From: Streptomyces sp. CC208A
GTDB taxonomy: Bacteria; Actinomycetota; Actinomycetes; Streptomycetales; Streptomycetaceae
DNA length: 64,000 nucleotides
NCBI RefSeq assembly: GCF_030010625.1
Contig: NZ_JASCXN010000008.1
Coordinates: 142,908-206,907, forward strand
Direction of reading: 5' to 3'
The notes under the pieces are model-generated. The model was not told the DNA's origin. It ran no database searches and worked only from the letters and a program-made list of their open reading frames with translations. Below are positions 42,537 to 51,642 of this stretch, piece after piece. Each line of letters begins with the position of its first letter. Position 1 is the first letter of the stretch. The position numbers were made by a program, and so were the translations under genes.

Positions 42537-42653
42537 GTCCGGATGGACGCCCGGGGCGCTACACGCGGCGGACAGGAGCGCGACGGCCCCGCGCGGCGGC
42601 AGATCCCGGACGGCGAGCCGGGCCGGGGCGGGGCGGGGCCGACGGGGACGAGG

Positions 42654-43202
42654 TCAGCCGGAGGCCGTGCCCGGGGACAGTACGCCGAACCACTGCTCGG
42701 CGCCGTACTCCTCGAACCGTTCCACCTCGGTGAACCCCAGCTTGGCCGCGAGGCGCATCGCGCGTTCGTTGGCGGTCCGGGTGCTGAGCACCACCGGCTC
42801 GCCGGGGAACGTGCCGGCGAACCAGGCGAGGGCCGCCGCGCACGCCTCGGCGGCGTACCCCCGCCCCCACACCCGCGGCAGGAACAGATAGCCGAGCTCG
42901 GCCTCCCCGCCCTCCGGACGGACGTGCCCGCGGCGCTCCGCGTCGCGCCGGTCGAGCGTGATCATGCCGATCATCGCCCCGTCGAGTTCGACCACGAAAA
43001 GGCCGGGACGCCGCCCGGGCACCTCCGGCACCGCGCCTTCGAGCTCGTCGCGCGGCCGGGCGCCGCCGATGTACGTGCCCACCTCAGGCGACGCGAAGAG
43101 GTCGACGAACGCCGCACGGTCCCCGGCCTCGGACTCGCGCAGCACGAGCCGTCCGGTCGTGATCGGAGCGGGTGGCCAGGTGTCAGGTCCGAGTCCGGTC
43201 AT
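42654..43202 (-). CDS. GNAT family N-acetyltransferase (RimJ/RimL type)
   Basis: 182 residues from ATG 43202. ITTGRLVLRESEAGDRAAFVDLFASPEVGTYIGG is the typical start of the ribosomal-protein-alanine-acetyltransferase-like group. The acetyl-CoA site motif ELGYLFLPRVWGRGYAAEACAAAL and the C-terminal STRTANERAMRLAAKLGFTEVERF are intact. Transfers acetyl from acetyl-CoA to an amine of unknown identity. A TAGGTT hexamer lies seven bases before ATG, so the transcript is probably leaderless. Divergent to a second GNAT gene. Confidence 0.9.
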   Translation of the reverse strand: MTGLGPDTWPPAPITTGRLVLRESEAGDRAAFVDLFASPEVGTYIGGARPRDELEGAVPEVPGRRPGLFVVELDGAMIGMITLDRRDAERRGHVRPEGGEAELGYLFLPRVWGRGYAAEACAAALAWFAGTFPGEPVVLSTRTANERAMRLAAKLGFTEVERFEEYGAEQWFGVLSPGTASG

Positions 43203-43209
43203 GGCGGGC

Positions 43210-43215
43210 AACCTA
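43210..43215 (-). promoter_or_regulatory. Leaderless-type -10 before GNAT gene
   Basis: TAGGTT on the minus strand, seven bases before ATG 43202. Confidence 0.45.
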
Positions 43216-43354
43216 TCGCACGCCCGCTGGGGGGCGGCCCGGAGAGAAAAGAGGGGCCGTTCGGGCCTGGGGAGGGGTCCGCATATCAGCAGGAAGAACC
43301 GATGATCACACGGCTATGCTGCCTCGACCCGGAGGCCAGGAAGGAACCTCACCC

Positions 43355-43900
43355 ATGAGCAGCACCCACACACCGTTCCCCGCCAGGATCGAGCTGACGG
43401 GCGAAGGTCTCGTCCTGCGCGACTGGACCGAGACGGACGTACCCGCGATGCCCGACCTGTTCGACCACCCCGACATCGCGTACTGGACCCCGATCGTCTC
43501 GCCGTTCGACGGGACGGCCGCCGCCACCCGGCTGGAGCGGGCCCGGCAACTGCGGGCGGAGGGCGCGACCATCCTGCTCGCGATCACCGTCGACGGTCAG
43601 GCTCCGCTCGGAGAGGTGATGCTGCGGCGCCTCCCCGACGGGGCCGAGATCGGCTACGCCGTCGGACCGGCCCACCGAGGCCAGGGGCTGGCCGTGCGCG
43701 CGGTGCGGCTCATGGCCGGGTACGCCTTCGAGGAGCTCGGGGTGGAGCAGGTGGTCCTGGAACTGGAGGCGGAGAACGCCGCCAGCGTCGCCGTGGCCAC
43801 CAAGGCGGGCTTCACCCTGCTCGACGTCCCCCTCATCGAGGGGGAGGAGAAGGGCCGCCCCTACGTCCTGCAGACCTGGGGACTGAAGCGGGCGTCCTGA
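43355..43900 (+). CDS. GNAT family N-acetyltransferase
   Basis: 181 residues from ATG 43355 (CAGGAAGGAA upstream, TATGCT at 43315 as possible -10). LTGEGLVLRDWTETDVPAMPDLFDHPDIAYWTPI, then the acetyl-CoA loop IGYAVGPAHRGQGLAVRAVRLMAGYAF and LELEAENAASVAVATKAGF. This is a RimJ/RimL-like enzyme whose amine substrate is unknown. It shares the family, but not close sequence, with its divergent neighbour. Confidence 0.9.
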   Translation: MSSTHTPFPARIELTGEGLVLRDWTETDVPAMPDLFDHPDIAYWTPIVSPFDGTAAATRLERARQLRAEGATILLAITVDGQAPLGEVMLRRLPDGAEIGYAVGPAHRGQGLAVRAVRLMAGYAFEELGVEQVVLELEAENAASVAVATKAGFTLLDVPLIEGEEKGRPYVLQTWGLKRAS

Positions 43901-43930
43901 CGTCGCACCCGTTTCCGCCCTGGGAGGTGA

Positions 43931-46117
43931 ATGACGAGGCAGAGCGGCCCACTTGCAGAGTCGTCGGATCGGCTGATCAAGGGATCGCCGGGCTTCGAGC
44001 GAGACCGGGAGCGCGGTGTGAGCGGGGCCGGGGAGCAGGACGGGCCGTCCGTGTCCGACGAGGAGTGGGAGCGGTTCCTCCGAGAGTCGGTGACGGGTGC
44101 GGCCGGAGCCCCCGTGGAACCGTCGGCGCGCGCCCGTGAGGCGGAGCGGCGGCTGAGGGAGAGCCCCGGACAGCCGGAGGGCCGGCATACGTACACGCCG
44201 CCCCGGCCCCGGCGCAGGACGGGCCTGTACGTGGCCGGCCTTGTGGCGGCCGTGGCACTCATGGTCGTGGCACTCTTCCCGCGAGAGGTCGTCGGGTGGT
44301 TCGGCGGCGACGACGGCGGACAGGGCGGGGCGCCGTTGGCCGCCGAGACGGACACCCCGCGGGAGGCGCCCGACGCCGAAGCCGCCCTGCGCCCCACCCT
44401 CGCCGAACCCTTCCGGGGGTCGCCCGCCGCCCGCTGGGCCGACGGAGCGGAGGGGATCACCGTGCCGGCGGCCAAGCCGACCGGCTGGATGGACGCCGCC
44501 CAGGTCGAGCGGGCCCTGCGGCAGAGCCGGGACTTCCTGGTGGCCGCCGGGCTCGACCCCCGCGTGCTGCGCGGCGAACGGCCCACGAAGGCGATCGCGC
44601 TGCTGAACCCGCACCAGAAGGACGTCCAGGAGTACCTCCGTACGGCCCTGCCGGCGAAGGCCCTCACCCCCACGACCGACCCGCTGCTGCTGTTCAGCCG
44701 CTTCCGGCCCGAGCAGGCACGGCTGGTCGGCGACGTCGTCGAGACGCGCGGCCGGCTCACGTACCGGGAGGGGAAACGGGGCGCGGTCGAGGTGACGGCG
44801 GACGTCACCTTCGTCTACCCGGTCACTCCCGCGACGGCGGCCGACGACGAGCGGAGCGCCGAGGCCGTCCGCACGATCGTGCGGCGCGAAGTGGTGATGA
44901 GCTGGGACGACCCGTCCAAGGTCGCCACCGAACCGGGCACGATGTCCCTCGTCTCGTACACGCTCTACATGACCAACGGCGGCTGTGCCGCCCCCACCGG
45001 CTACTTCGTCCCGCCCTTCGGCACGGCCGACGAGCAGCTCACCGACAAGAGCCGCCAGGTCGACCCGTACGACCGCACCAAGCCGATCGACGAGCACAAG
45101 GACGGGACGGCCGCCGGCGACAGCTGCGCGACCGCCACCCGCTCCCAGGCCGGCGGCTCGGGCGGGCCGGAGCGCCGCTCCCGAAGGCCCTTATTCCCTG
45201 GCGGAAAGTCCGCTCTCGTGGAACCTTCTCTCCGCAGGGCCGGACGGGCGAGAGCCGGGCCCCTCCACGCCTCGACGCCTCCACGAGAAGGACTCATGAA
45301 CGACACACCTCTGCACCTCGTCAAGGGGCGCTTCGCGTCGGCCTCCGCCGGCCGCGAGGTCGAGTATCAGGTGCTCCTCCCGGTCGACCGGAAGGAAGAG
45401 GAAGAACTCCCGCTCGTCCTTCACCTCCACGGCGCGATGTCGTCCTCGGCGTCGCTCGAACTCGCGCAGCCCTTCTACGAAGACCTCCACCGGCGAGGCG
45501 AGTTCCCCCGCGCCGTCGTCGCGTGCCCGAGCACCCCCACGGTCGGGGGTTTTTACATCGACTGGCCGGGCGGGGAGTCGTGGGAGACGCTGGTCGCCGA
45601 CGAGTTCGCCGCTCATCTCTCCGTGACGTACGGGCCGTTCACCACAACGGCCCTCTTCGGGGCGTCGATGGGAGGCTACGGCGCCCTCAAGGTGGCCTTC
45701 GGCGACCCGGACCGGTTCGCGGCGGTCGCGGCGCTCTCGCCGGCCGTCTTCCCCGGCGAGACGCCCGAGGACGTTCCCGAGGCGAATCGGCCGTCCGTCC
45801 TGGGCGAGTTGCACCGGGCCATGGCGCACGGGACCGGCGACCCCGCCACGTACACCGGCAACTCCGTCCACGGGCGGGCCCGCCTCCACGCCGACAGGAT
45901 CCGCGCCGCCGCCCTTCCCGTCCTGGTGGACTGCGGTGCCGACGACGAGTTCCTCCTGCACGAAGGGGCGGCCCATCTCCACGGCGTCCTCACGGAACTC
46001 GGCATCGCCCACGAGTTCCGGCTCGTCGAAGGCGCGGGGCACACGGGGCCGTCGGCCGAGCCCCGCACACGGGAGGCCATCCGGTTCGTCGGCGCGGCGA
46101 TCACGGCCGGCCTGTAG
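43931..46117 (+). CDS. Membrane-anchored protein fused in frame to an alpha/beta hydrolase
   Basis: 728 codons from ATG 43931 (GGGAGGTGA upstream). Residues 1-95 are charged and cytoplasmic (SDEEWERFLRES), 96-118 a single helix (GLYVAGLVAAVALMVVALF), and 130-405 an extracytoplasmic domain (FLVAAGLDPRVLRGERPTKAIALLNPHQKDVQEYL, VTFVYPVT, SYTLYMTNGG, SGYFVPPFG-like end). About 50 low-quality residues then lead into a complete esterase (from residue 456). The linker reads like translated intergenic DNA, so I suspect that two genes have lost the stop between them, rather than a designed fusion. The N-terminal family is unknown. Confidence 0.65.
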   Translation: MTRQSGPLAESSDRLIKGSPGFERDRERGVSGAGEQDGPSVSDEEWERFLRESVTGAAGAPVEPSARAREAERRLRESPGQPEGRHTYTPPRPRRRTGLYVAGLVAAVALMVVALFPREVVGWFGGDDGGQGGAPLAAETDTPREAPDAEAALRPTLAEPFRGSPAARWADGAEGITVPAAKPTGWMDAAQVERALRQSRDFLVAAGLDPRVLRGERPTKAIALLNPHQKDVQEYLRTALPAKALTPTTDPLLLFSRFRPEQARLVGDVVETRGRLTYREGKRGAVEVTADVTFVYPVTPATAADDERSAEAVRTIVRREVVMSWDDPSKVATEPGTMSLVSYTLYMTNGGCAAPTGYFVPPFGTADEQLTDKSRQVDPYDRTKPIDEHKDGTAAGDSCATATRSQAGGSGGPERRSRRPLFPGGKSALVEPSLRRAGRARAGPLHASTPPREGLMNDTPLHLVKGRFASASAGREVEYQVLLPVDRKEEEELPLVLHLHGAMSSSASLELAQPFYEDLHRRGEFPRAVVACPSTPTVGGFYIDWPGGESWETLVADEFAAHLSVTYGPFTTTALFGASMGGYGALKVAFGDPDRFAAVAALSPAVFPGETPEDVPEANRPSVLGELHRAMAHGTGDPATYTGNSVHGRARLHADRIRAAALPVLVDCGADDEFLLHEGAAHLHGVLTELGIAHEFRLVEGAGHTGPSAEPRTREAIRFVGAAITAGL
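45296..46117 (+). CDS. Alpha/beta hydrolase (esterase), probable own start inside the fused frame
   Basis: 273 residues from ATG 45296, which has GAAGGAC immediately upstream and so is a good independent start. VLHLHGAMSS is the oxyanion region, FGASMGGYGALKVAF holds the nucleophile Ser, DCGADDEF the acid and GAGHTG the His. The layout matches esterase D / PHB-depolymerase-like enzymes. It has no signal peptide if started here and would be cytoplasmic; if translated as part of the fused frame it would be outside the membrane. Which form is made decides its place of action. Confidence 0.75.
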   Translation: MNDTPLHLVKGRFASASAGREVEYQVLLPVDRKEEEELPLVLHLHGAMSSSASLELAQPFYEDLHRRGEFPRAVVACPSTPTVGGFYIDWPGGESWETLVADEFAAHLSVTYGPFTTTALFGASMGGYGALKVAFGDPDRFAAVAALSPAVFPGETPEDVPEANRPSVLGELHRAMAHGTGDPATYTGNSVHGRARLHADRIRAAALPVLVDCGADDEFLLHEGAAHLHGVLTELGIAHEFRLVEGAGHTGPSAEPRTREAIRFVGAAITAGL

Positions 46118-46187
46118 ACCGGTCCGGGGCGCCCGCCGCCGGGGGAGCGTAGCTGTCGTCCGCCAACATCACCTACCTGCACGGGTG

Positions 46188-46216
46188 TTGACTTGCTACT
46201 CGCCGGTACCGATGAT
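46188..46216 (+). promoter_or_regulatory. Promoter of the beta-glucosidase/MFS operon
   Basis: TTGACT (46188-46193), a 17-base spacer and GATGAT (46211-46216). The -10 ends seven bases before ATG 46224, consistent with a leaderless transcript; the upstream ATG 46212 lies inside the -10. Confidence 0.55.
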
Positions 46217-46223
46217 CGCGCCC

Positions 46224-47555
46224 ATGGCAGCTACCACGGACGCGCTTCCGAAGTTCCCGCCCGGTTTCCTGTGGGGTGTCTCCACGGCGGCCCACCAGAT
46301 CGAGGGCGCCGTCGAAGGGCGCGCGCCCTCGGTCTGGGACGTGTTCAGCGCCGAGGCCGGACGGATCAGGGACGGCTCGACGGCGGACGTGGCCTGCGAC
46401 CACGTGGCCCGCTACCGCGAGGACGTGGCGCTCATCCGCGACCTGGGCGTGGACGCGTACCGCTTCTCGATCTCCTGGCCGCGGGTGCTCAGGCCCGGAG
46501 GCCTCGACTTCTACGACCGGCTGGTCGACGAACTGTGCGCCCAGGGCGTGCGACCGGTGCCGACCCTGTTCCACTGGGACCTGCCGGTGGAGGTCGAGGA
46601 GGCGGGCGGCTGGCTGGAGCGCGACACGGCGTCCCGCTTCGCCGCCTACGCCGCGACCGTCGCGGAGCGGCTCGGCGACCGCGTCCGGAAGTGGATCACC
46701 CTCAACGAGCCCGCCGAACACACCCTCCTCGGCCATGCGCTCGGCGAGCACGCCCCCGGCCGGAAGCTGCTGTTCGACGCGCTGCCCGTCGCCCACCACC
46801 AGCTGCTCGCGCACGGCCTCGCCGCGGGCGCGCTGCGCGCGGCCGGCGCCACGGACATCGGCATCGCCAACTCGCACGGCCCGACCTGGCCCGCCTCCGG
46901 CGAACAGGCCGACGTGGAGGCCGCCGACCTGTACGACACCATCCTCAACCGGCTGTTCTCCGACCCGCTGCTCCTGGGCCGCTACCCGGACGGATTCGCC
47001 GAGTCGATGCCGGGCGCCGACGTGGCCGCCGACCTGAAGGTGATCTCCGAGGGCACCCTCGACTGGTACGGGATCAACTTCTACCAGCCGACGAGGGCGG
47101 GCGCGCCCCGCGCCGAGGACGGGGAGTTCTCCGGCCTCACCCTCCCCGCCGAACTGCCCTTCTCCGTCAGGGAGATCGAGGGGTATCCGGTGACGGACTT
47201 CGGCTGGCCCGTCGTCCCGGACGCGCTCACCGAACTCCTCACCTCCTTCCAGGGCCGCTACGGCGACCGGCTCCCGCCCCTCGTCATCACGGAGAACGGC
47301 TGCGCGTACGAAGGCCTCGACGACCAGGCGCGGATCACCTACCTGGACGGGCATCTCCGGGCGCTGCACCGGGCGTTGGAGGCGGGCGTCGACGTCCGCG
47401 GCTACTTCGTCTGGTCGCTCATGGACAACTTCGAGTGGGCCGAGGGATACACGAAACGGTTCGGTCTCGTGCACGTCGACTACACGACCCAGACGCGCAC
47501 CCCGAAGGCCTCGTACGGTTGGCTGCGGGACGCCCTGCGGGCCCAGCGGACATGA
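46224..47555 (+). CDS. Beta-glucosidase, GH1
   Basis: 443 residues from ATG 46224. FPPGFLWGVSTAAHQIEGA at the start, acid/base Glu in ITLNEPAEH, the sugar-binding NFYQPTR, nucleophile Glu in LVITENGCAYE and WSLMDNFEWAEGYTKRFGLVHVDY at the end, all intact. No signal peptide, so it cleaves imported beta-glucosides in the cytoplasm. Its stop overlaps the start of an MFS gene (ATGA); sugar uptake and cleavage are thus coupled. The start was chosen from the promoter position. Confidence 0.95.
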   Translation: MAATTDALPKFPPGFLWGVSTAAHQIEGAVEGRAPSVWDVFSAEAGRIRDGSTADVACDHVARYREDVALIRDLGVDAYRFSISWPRVLRPGGLDFYDRLVDELCAQGVRPVPTLFHWDLPVEVEEAGGWLERDTASRFAAYAATVAERLGDRVRKWITLNEPAEHTLLGHALGEHAPGRKLLFDALPVAHHQLLAHGLAAGALRAAGATDIGIANSHGPTWPASGEQADVEAADLYDTILNRLFSDPLLLGRYPDGFAESMPGADVAADLKVISEGTLDWYGINFYQPTRAGAPRAEDGEFSGLTLPAELPFSVREIEGYPVTDFGWPVVPDALTELLTSFQGRYGDRLPPLVITENGCAYEGLDDQARITYLDGHLRALHRALEAGVDVRGYFVWSLMDNFEWAEGYTKRFGLVHVDYTTQTRTPKASYGWLRDALRAQRT

Positions 47556-48793
47556 CGGCCCTCGCCCTGGAGGAGCCGACCGAGCGGGTCGGACGCGGCT
47601 GGACCGCCGCGCTGTCGCTCGCCAACGGCGCGATCTGGGTGGGCTGGTACGGGCCCCTGCAGATCCTGCTCGCCCAGCAGGCCGCGGACTTCGCCCCCGG
47701 CACCGGCCTGTCGAAGGAGTCGCTGCTCGCCTGGGTGACCGGCCTCGGGGCGGTGGTGTCCCTGGTCGCCAACCCGCTCTTCGGCGCCCTCTCGGACCGG
47801 ACCGTCTCCCGGTACGGGCGGCGCACACCCTGGATCGTGGCGGGGACGGCGGGCGGCGCCCTCTCCCTGCTGCTCCTCGGGACCGCGGACGGGGCCCCGC
47901 TGCTCTTCCTCGGCTGGTGCCTGGCCCAGCTGACGCTGAACGCCGCCTTCGCCGCGATCACCGCGGCCGTACCGGACCGGGTGCCGCGCCGGCAGCGGGG
48001 CGCGGTGGGTGGCTGGCTGGGCGCCGCGCAGATCCTCGGCGTGGTCGCCGGCACGGGACTCGCCACCCTGGCGGGCGGGGTGGGCGCCGGGTACGCGGCC
48101 TGCGCCGCCTTCACCCTGGTGGGCGTCGCCCCGTACGTCCTGCGCCACCCGGACCTGCGGCTCGCCGCCGCCGACCGGCCGGCCTGGTCCTGGCGGCGGT
48201 TCGCCGCAGGCTTCCGGCTGAGCCCCCGCGCCCATCCGGACCTGGCGTGGGCCTGGCTGACCCGCTTCCTGATCAACCTGGGCAACGCCCTGGTCCTGCT
48301 GTACCTCTACTACTACCTGCGCGACCGGCTGCACCACCCGGATCCGGAGACCGGGGTGCTGATCCTGACGGCGGTGAACGGCGTGACCCTGCTCGCCACG
48401 GTGGTGGCCGGCGGGATCTGGTCGGACCGCACCGGACGGCGCAAGCCGTTCGTCCTGTGGTCCGGCGTCCTGATGGCGGTGGCGACAGGACTCCTGGCCG
48501 GCTGGCAGACGTGGCACGGGACGCTTGCCGCCGCGGCCCTGCTCGGCGTCGGCTTCGGCGTCTTCACCTCCGTCGACTTCGCCCTGATGACGGACGTCCT
48601 GCCGACGGCCCACGACCGGGGCAAGGACCTGGGGGTCGTCAACATCGCGAACTCCCTCCCCCAGGTCGCCGCCCCGGCCCTGGCCGCCCCCCTCGTGAAC
48701 CACCTGGGCGGATACCGGGTGCTGTACCTGGCGGCGGCCGGGGTGGGCCTGCTCGGGGCGCTGCTCGTCCGGCGGATCAAGGGAGTCGCCTGA
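47552..48793 (+). CDS. MFS transporter (GPH/sugar type), partner of the beta-glucosidase
   Basis: 413 residues, twelve predicted helices. Loop motif GALSDRTVSRYGRRTPWIVAGT after helix 2 and WSDRTGRRKPFVLWSG after helix 8 are those of the SLC45/GPH-like sugar symporters. A central basic loop (LRHPDLRLAAADRPAWSWRR) separates the halves. ATG 47552 overlaps the glucosidase stop by 4 bases. It probably imports a beta-glucoside with protons, but the substrate is inferred only from the operon. Confidence 0.92.
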   Translation: MTALALEEPTERVGRGWTAALSLANGAIWVGWYGPLQILLAQQAADFAPGTGLSKESLLAWVTGLGAVVSLVANPLFGALSDRTVSRYGRRTPWIVAGTAGGALSLLLLGTADGAPLLFLGWCLAQLTLNAAFAAITAAVPDRVPRRQRGAVGGWLGAAQILGVVAGTGLATLAGGVGAGYAACAAFTLVGVAPYVLRHPDLRLAAADRPAWSWRRFAAGFRLSPRAHPDLAWAWLTRFLINLGNALVLLYLYYYLRDRLHHPDPETGVLILTAVNGVTLLATVVAGGIWSDRTGRRKPFVLWSGVLMAVATGLLAGWQTWHGTLAAAALLGVGFGVFTSVDFALMTDVLPTAHDRGKDLGVVNIANSLPQVAAPALAAPLVNHLGGYRVLYLAAAGVGLLGALLVRRIKGVA

Positions 48794-48855
48794 GGAACCG
48801 TCGTCGTACGATCCACCCGGCGAACAGCCCGCGCCGACGCCCGGGCGCGGGCCGT

Positions 48856-48861
48856 TAGGGT
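48856..48861 (+). promoter_or_regulatory. Leaderless-type -10 before hypothetical gene
   Basis: TAGGGT, six bases before GTG 48868, no ribosome site between. Confidence 0.5.
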
Positions 48862-48867
48862 GACGGG

Positions 48868-49476
48868 GTGACTCCGCCTCATGACGGCACGGCCCCGGAC
48901 CCGTGGGACGCGGCGGCACTGCGGCTCCTGGACGACACGTACACCTTCGTGGCCACCGGCCCCCGGCGGCACGAGGACTGGGCGCACGACGTCCGCGCCG
49001 TGATGCACCGCTCGGTGGACGACCCCCGTGGCCGGCTCCGGCTGGACCGGGACCGCGACAACGACGTCCGCCACGCCAGGCCCGCCTACCCCTTCGCCCC
49101 ACCGCCTGCCCCCGAGCTCCGCTCCCGCCTGTACCCCCTGGAGGCCGCCGCGGCCGCCGCGGCCGTCGCCGTCATGGCGGAGGAGTGGCAGGCGGAACCC
49201 GCGCCCGTCCGCTCCCGCCCCGACCACGAAGCCGTCCTGGCCGACGCCCGGACCCTCCTCCACCGCTACGGCCCCACCGCCGGCTACTGGACGAACGCGC
49301 TGACCGCCGCCCACGACCCGGCCCCGGACTTCGTCGGAGCGGGACTCGCCCGCACCCCGTCCCACCCCTTCGCCACCACCGAATACCTCAAAGGCCTGGA
49401 CATCTTCGAGGACTTGGGCGTGATCGCGGTGAACGACGACGAGGTCGGGGTCTTCTGGTCGTTCGGCGCCTACTGA
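48868..49476 (+). CDS. Hypothetical protein
   Basis: 202 residues from GTG 48868. ALRLLDDTYTFVATGPRRHEDWAHDVRAVMHRSVDD, a Pro-rich middle, YPLEAAAAAAAVAVMAEEW, HRYGPTAGYWTNALTAAH and a C-terminal FEDLGVIAVNDDEVGVFWSFGAY. Codon use is that of a real Streptomyces gene, but I know no family for it. No signal, membrane helix or catalytic motif. It follows the MFS gene by 74 bases yet seems to have its own leaderless promoter. Confidence 0.65.
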   Translation: MTPPHDGTAPDPWDAAALRLLDDTYTFVATGPRRHEDWAHDVRAVMHRSVDDPRGRLRLDRDRDNDVRHARPAYPFAPPPAPELRSRLYPLEAAAAAAAVAVMAEEWQAEPAPVRSRPDHEAVLADARTLLHRYGPTAGYWTNALTAAHDPAPDFVGAGLARTPSHPFATTEYLKGLDIFEDLGVIAVNDDEVGVFWSFGAY

Positions 49477-49523
49477 GGACAGGGCTGACGACAGGACCGA
49501 CGACAGGACACGGGCGAGCCGGA

Positions 49524-50096
49524 TCAGGCCGCCGCGTCCGCGCTCCGTACATGGAGATGACCGTCGAGCGGGAAAGAGGGAGGCGCCGCGGGAAGGATCC
49601 GGTCGAACGCGTAGCCGCACTTCACCGCGACACGGCAGGACGCCTGATTGTCCACCTGGTGGAGGAGTTCGAGGCGCTCCAGACCCCCGCCCCGGAAGGT
49701 GTCGAGCGCCCAGCCGGTGAGGGCCTCCAGCGCGCGAGGGGCGATGCCCCGCCCACGGGCCTGGGCGACCGTCCAGTAACCGACCTCGGCGGAGGGCCTG
49801 CCAGGGGCGACCTCCTTGAGCACCACATTGCCCACCAGCCGCGGCGGCGCCGCGCCGTCCGCCGCCTCATGGACGGCGAAGCCGAACCGAACCCCCTCCG
49901 CCCAGCCCTGCTCCTGCACCCGCACCCACCTCACCCCGTCCTCCTCGCACGTCGGCGAAGAGCCCGGCCCGCGGCGGAGAACGGGATCCCGGTACGCCTC
50001 GACCAACGCGGCGACGTCCTCCGCGCACCAGGGGCGAAGGAGGAGGGCTGGAGCGGCCGGCGTCGGAGCGGCCTCGAGTACGACGGAGGTGTTCAC
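49524..50096 (-). CDS. GNAT family N-acetyltransferase
   Basis: 190 residues from GTG 50096. LLLRPWCAEDVAALVEAYRDPVLRR, VGNVVLKEVAPGRPSAEVGYWTVAQARGRGIAPRALEALTGWAL (acetyl-CoA loop) and LELLHQVDNQASCRVAVKCGYAFDR define the fold. TACGAT six bases before GTG suggests a leaderless transcript. Substrate unknown. Convergent with the hypothetical gene at 48.9 kb and divergent to an MFS exporter. Confidence 0.88.
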   Translation of the reverse strand: MNTSVVLEAAPTPAAPALLLRPWCAEDVAALVEAYRDPVLRRGPGSSPTCEEDGVRWVRVQEQGWAEGVRFGFAVHEAADGAAPPRLVGNVVLKEVAPGRPSAEVGYWTVAQARGRGIAPRALEALTGWALDTFRGGGLERLELLHQVDNQASCRVAVKCGYAFDRILPAAPPSFPLDGHLHVRSADAAA

Positions 50097-50102
50097 AGCC
50101 TC

Positions 50103-50108
50103 ATCGTA
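50103..50108 (-). promoter_or_regulatory. Leaderless-type -10 before GNAT gene
   Basis: TACGAT on the minus strand, six bases before GTG 50096. Confidence 0.5.
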
Positions 50109-50186
50109 GGCCGCACACCTGCCACTTGAGGCCGGTGGCATCAGCTCCACGGAAGCCTTGTCATCGACGCGAGGGGGCCGATCGGC

Positions 50187-51515
50187 GTGGTGACGTGCGC
50201 TGTCAGCCTGACCGGCATGACGAGGCGGGGGCTGAAGCAGCGGGTGCCCAAGGGACCGGACCACGGCCCGCAGCGGGCTTTGATCACCGCCGGTTTCGTC
50301 AGCAGGGTGGGCAACGGCCTCTTCAACACCGCCGCCATCCTCTACTTCACGTTCGTGGTGCACCTGCCGACCGCGCAGGTGGGGGTGGGGCTGACGATCG
50401 CCGGTCTCAGCGGCCTGGCGGTCGGCCTACCGGCGGGGAACCTGGCCGACCGGTACGGGCCGCGCACGGTCTGGCTGACGGCCCTCGCCCTGCAGGCCGT
50501 CACCATGGCGGCTTTCGTCCTCATCGACAGCTGGTGGGCGTTCACGCTCGTCGCCACCCTGGACCGACTGGCCGCCGCGGCGGCCAACGCGGCGGGCGGC
50601 GCACTCATCGCGCGAGCCGGCGGTGAACGCCCGGCCGCCTTCCGGGCCAGGCTCCGCACCTTCGTCAACCTCGGCGTCGTCGTGGGCACTTTGGGCGCGG
50701 CCTTCGCCCTCCAGGTCAACACGCGCCCCGCCTACACCGCGTTGATCCTCGCCAACGCCGCCAGCTTCGCCCTCGCCGGGCTGATCGCGTTCCTGGGCGT
50801 CCCGAACTACCGCCCCCTGCCCCGCCCGAAGGAACACCGCCGGTGGTCCGTCCTGGCCGGCCGGCCGTACGTGTCCTTCGTCGCGCTCTACAGCGCCATG
50901 GGCCTGCAGTACCAGACGGTCTCCCTGCTGCTGCCGATCTGGCTCACCGCCCACACCGACGCGCCGCGCTGGACGGTGGCGGCGGTCTACGCGATCAACA
51001 GCGGTGTCTGCGTGCTGCTCCAGAGCAGGCTCGGCTCCAGGGTGGAGACCCCACGCCAGGGCGGCCGCGCCTTCCGCCTCGCCGGGCTCCTGTTCCTCGT
51101 CAGCTGCCCGCTGATGGCACTGACGGCCGAGGCCCCCGCGTGGGTCGCACCGGTGCTCGCCGTCCTCGCGGTGTGCGTCCACAGCGTCGGAGAGGTGTGG
51201 GAGTCGTCGGCCGGCTTCGCACTCGGCTTCGGTCTCGCGCCCGACCACGCCCAGGGGCAGTACCAGGGCTTCTTCGGCATCGGCTTCGGCGCGGGCCAGG
51301 CACTCGCCCCCGTGATCCTGACCGGGGCGGTCCTCGCGCTCGGACACACGGGGTGGCTCCTCCTCGGCGTGCTCTTCGCGGCCCTGGGCGCCGCCGGCCC
51401 GCCGCTGGCCGCATGGGCCGAGCGGACCCGCCCCGCGACACCGGGCGGGGAAGACCCCGTACACCCCGTACGCGACCGGCGGGACGAGTCCTCGCTGCTG
51501 GAGGCCGACCACTGA
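50187..51515 (+). CDS. MFS transporter
   Basis: 442 residues from GTG 50187 (GAGGGGG upstream); ATG 50217 is an alternative. Twelve predicted helices, motif A GNLADRYGPRTVWL after helix 2, VATLDRLAAAAANAAGGALI in helix 4-5, and a long C-terminal cytoplasmic tail (PATPGGEDPVHPVRDRRDE). DHA1-type exporters of drugs or metabolites look like this; the direction and substrate cannot be read from sequence. No regulator is adjacent. Confidence 0.9.
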   Translation: MVTCAVSLTGMTRRGLKQRVPKGPDHGPQRALITAGFVSRVGNGLFNTAAILYFTFVVHLPTAQVGVGLTIAGLSGLAVGLPAGNLADRYGPRTVWLTALALQAVTMAAFVLIDSWWAFTLVATLDRLAAAAANAAGGALIARAGGERPAAFRARLRTFVNLGVVVGTLGAAFALQVNTRPAYTALILANAASFALAGLIAFLGVPNYRPLPRPKEHRRWSVLAGRPYVSFVALYSAMGLQYQTVSLLLPIWLTAHTDAPRWTVAAVYAINSGVCVLLQSRLGSRVETPRQGGRAFRLAGLLFLVSCPLMALTAEAPAWVAPVLAVLAVCVHSVGEVWESSAGFALGFGLAPDHAQGQYQGFFGIGFGAGQALAPVILTGAVLALGHTGWLLLGVLFAALGAAGPPLAAWAERTRPATPGGEDPVHPVRDRRDESSLLEADH

Positions 51516-51642
51516 GGGAGCCGAACGGGTGACGCCGGGGCGACGCGCGGTGTCCTCTGCTCTGACGGATCGATTCGCCCTTCGCCCGGCTTCGTAGGGT
51601 GAGCCCTGTTTCTTGATCATCTCCGGAAGGGCTCTCCCTGCC

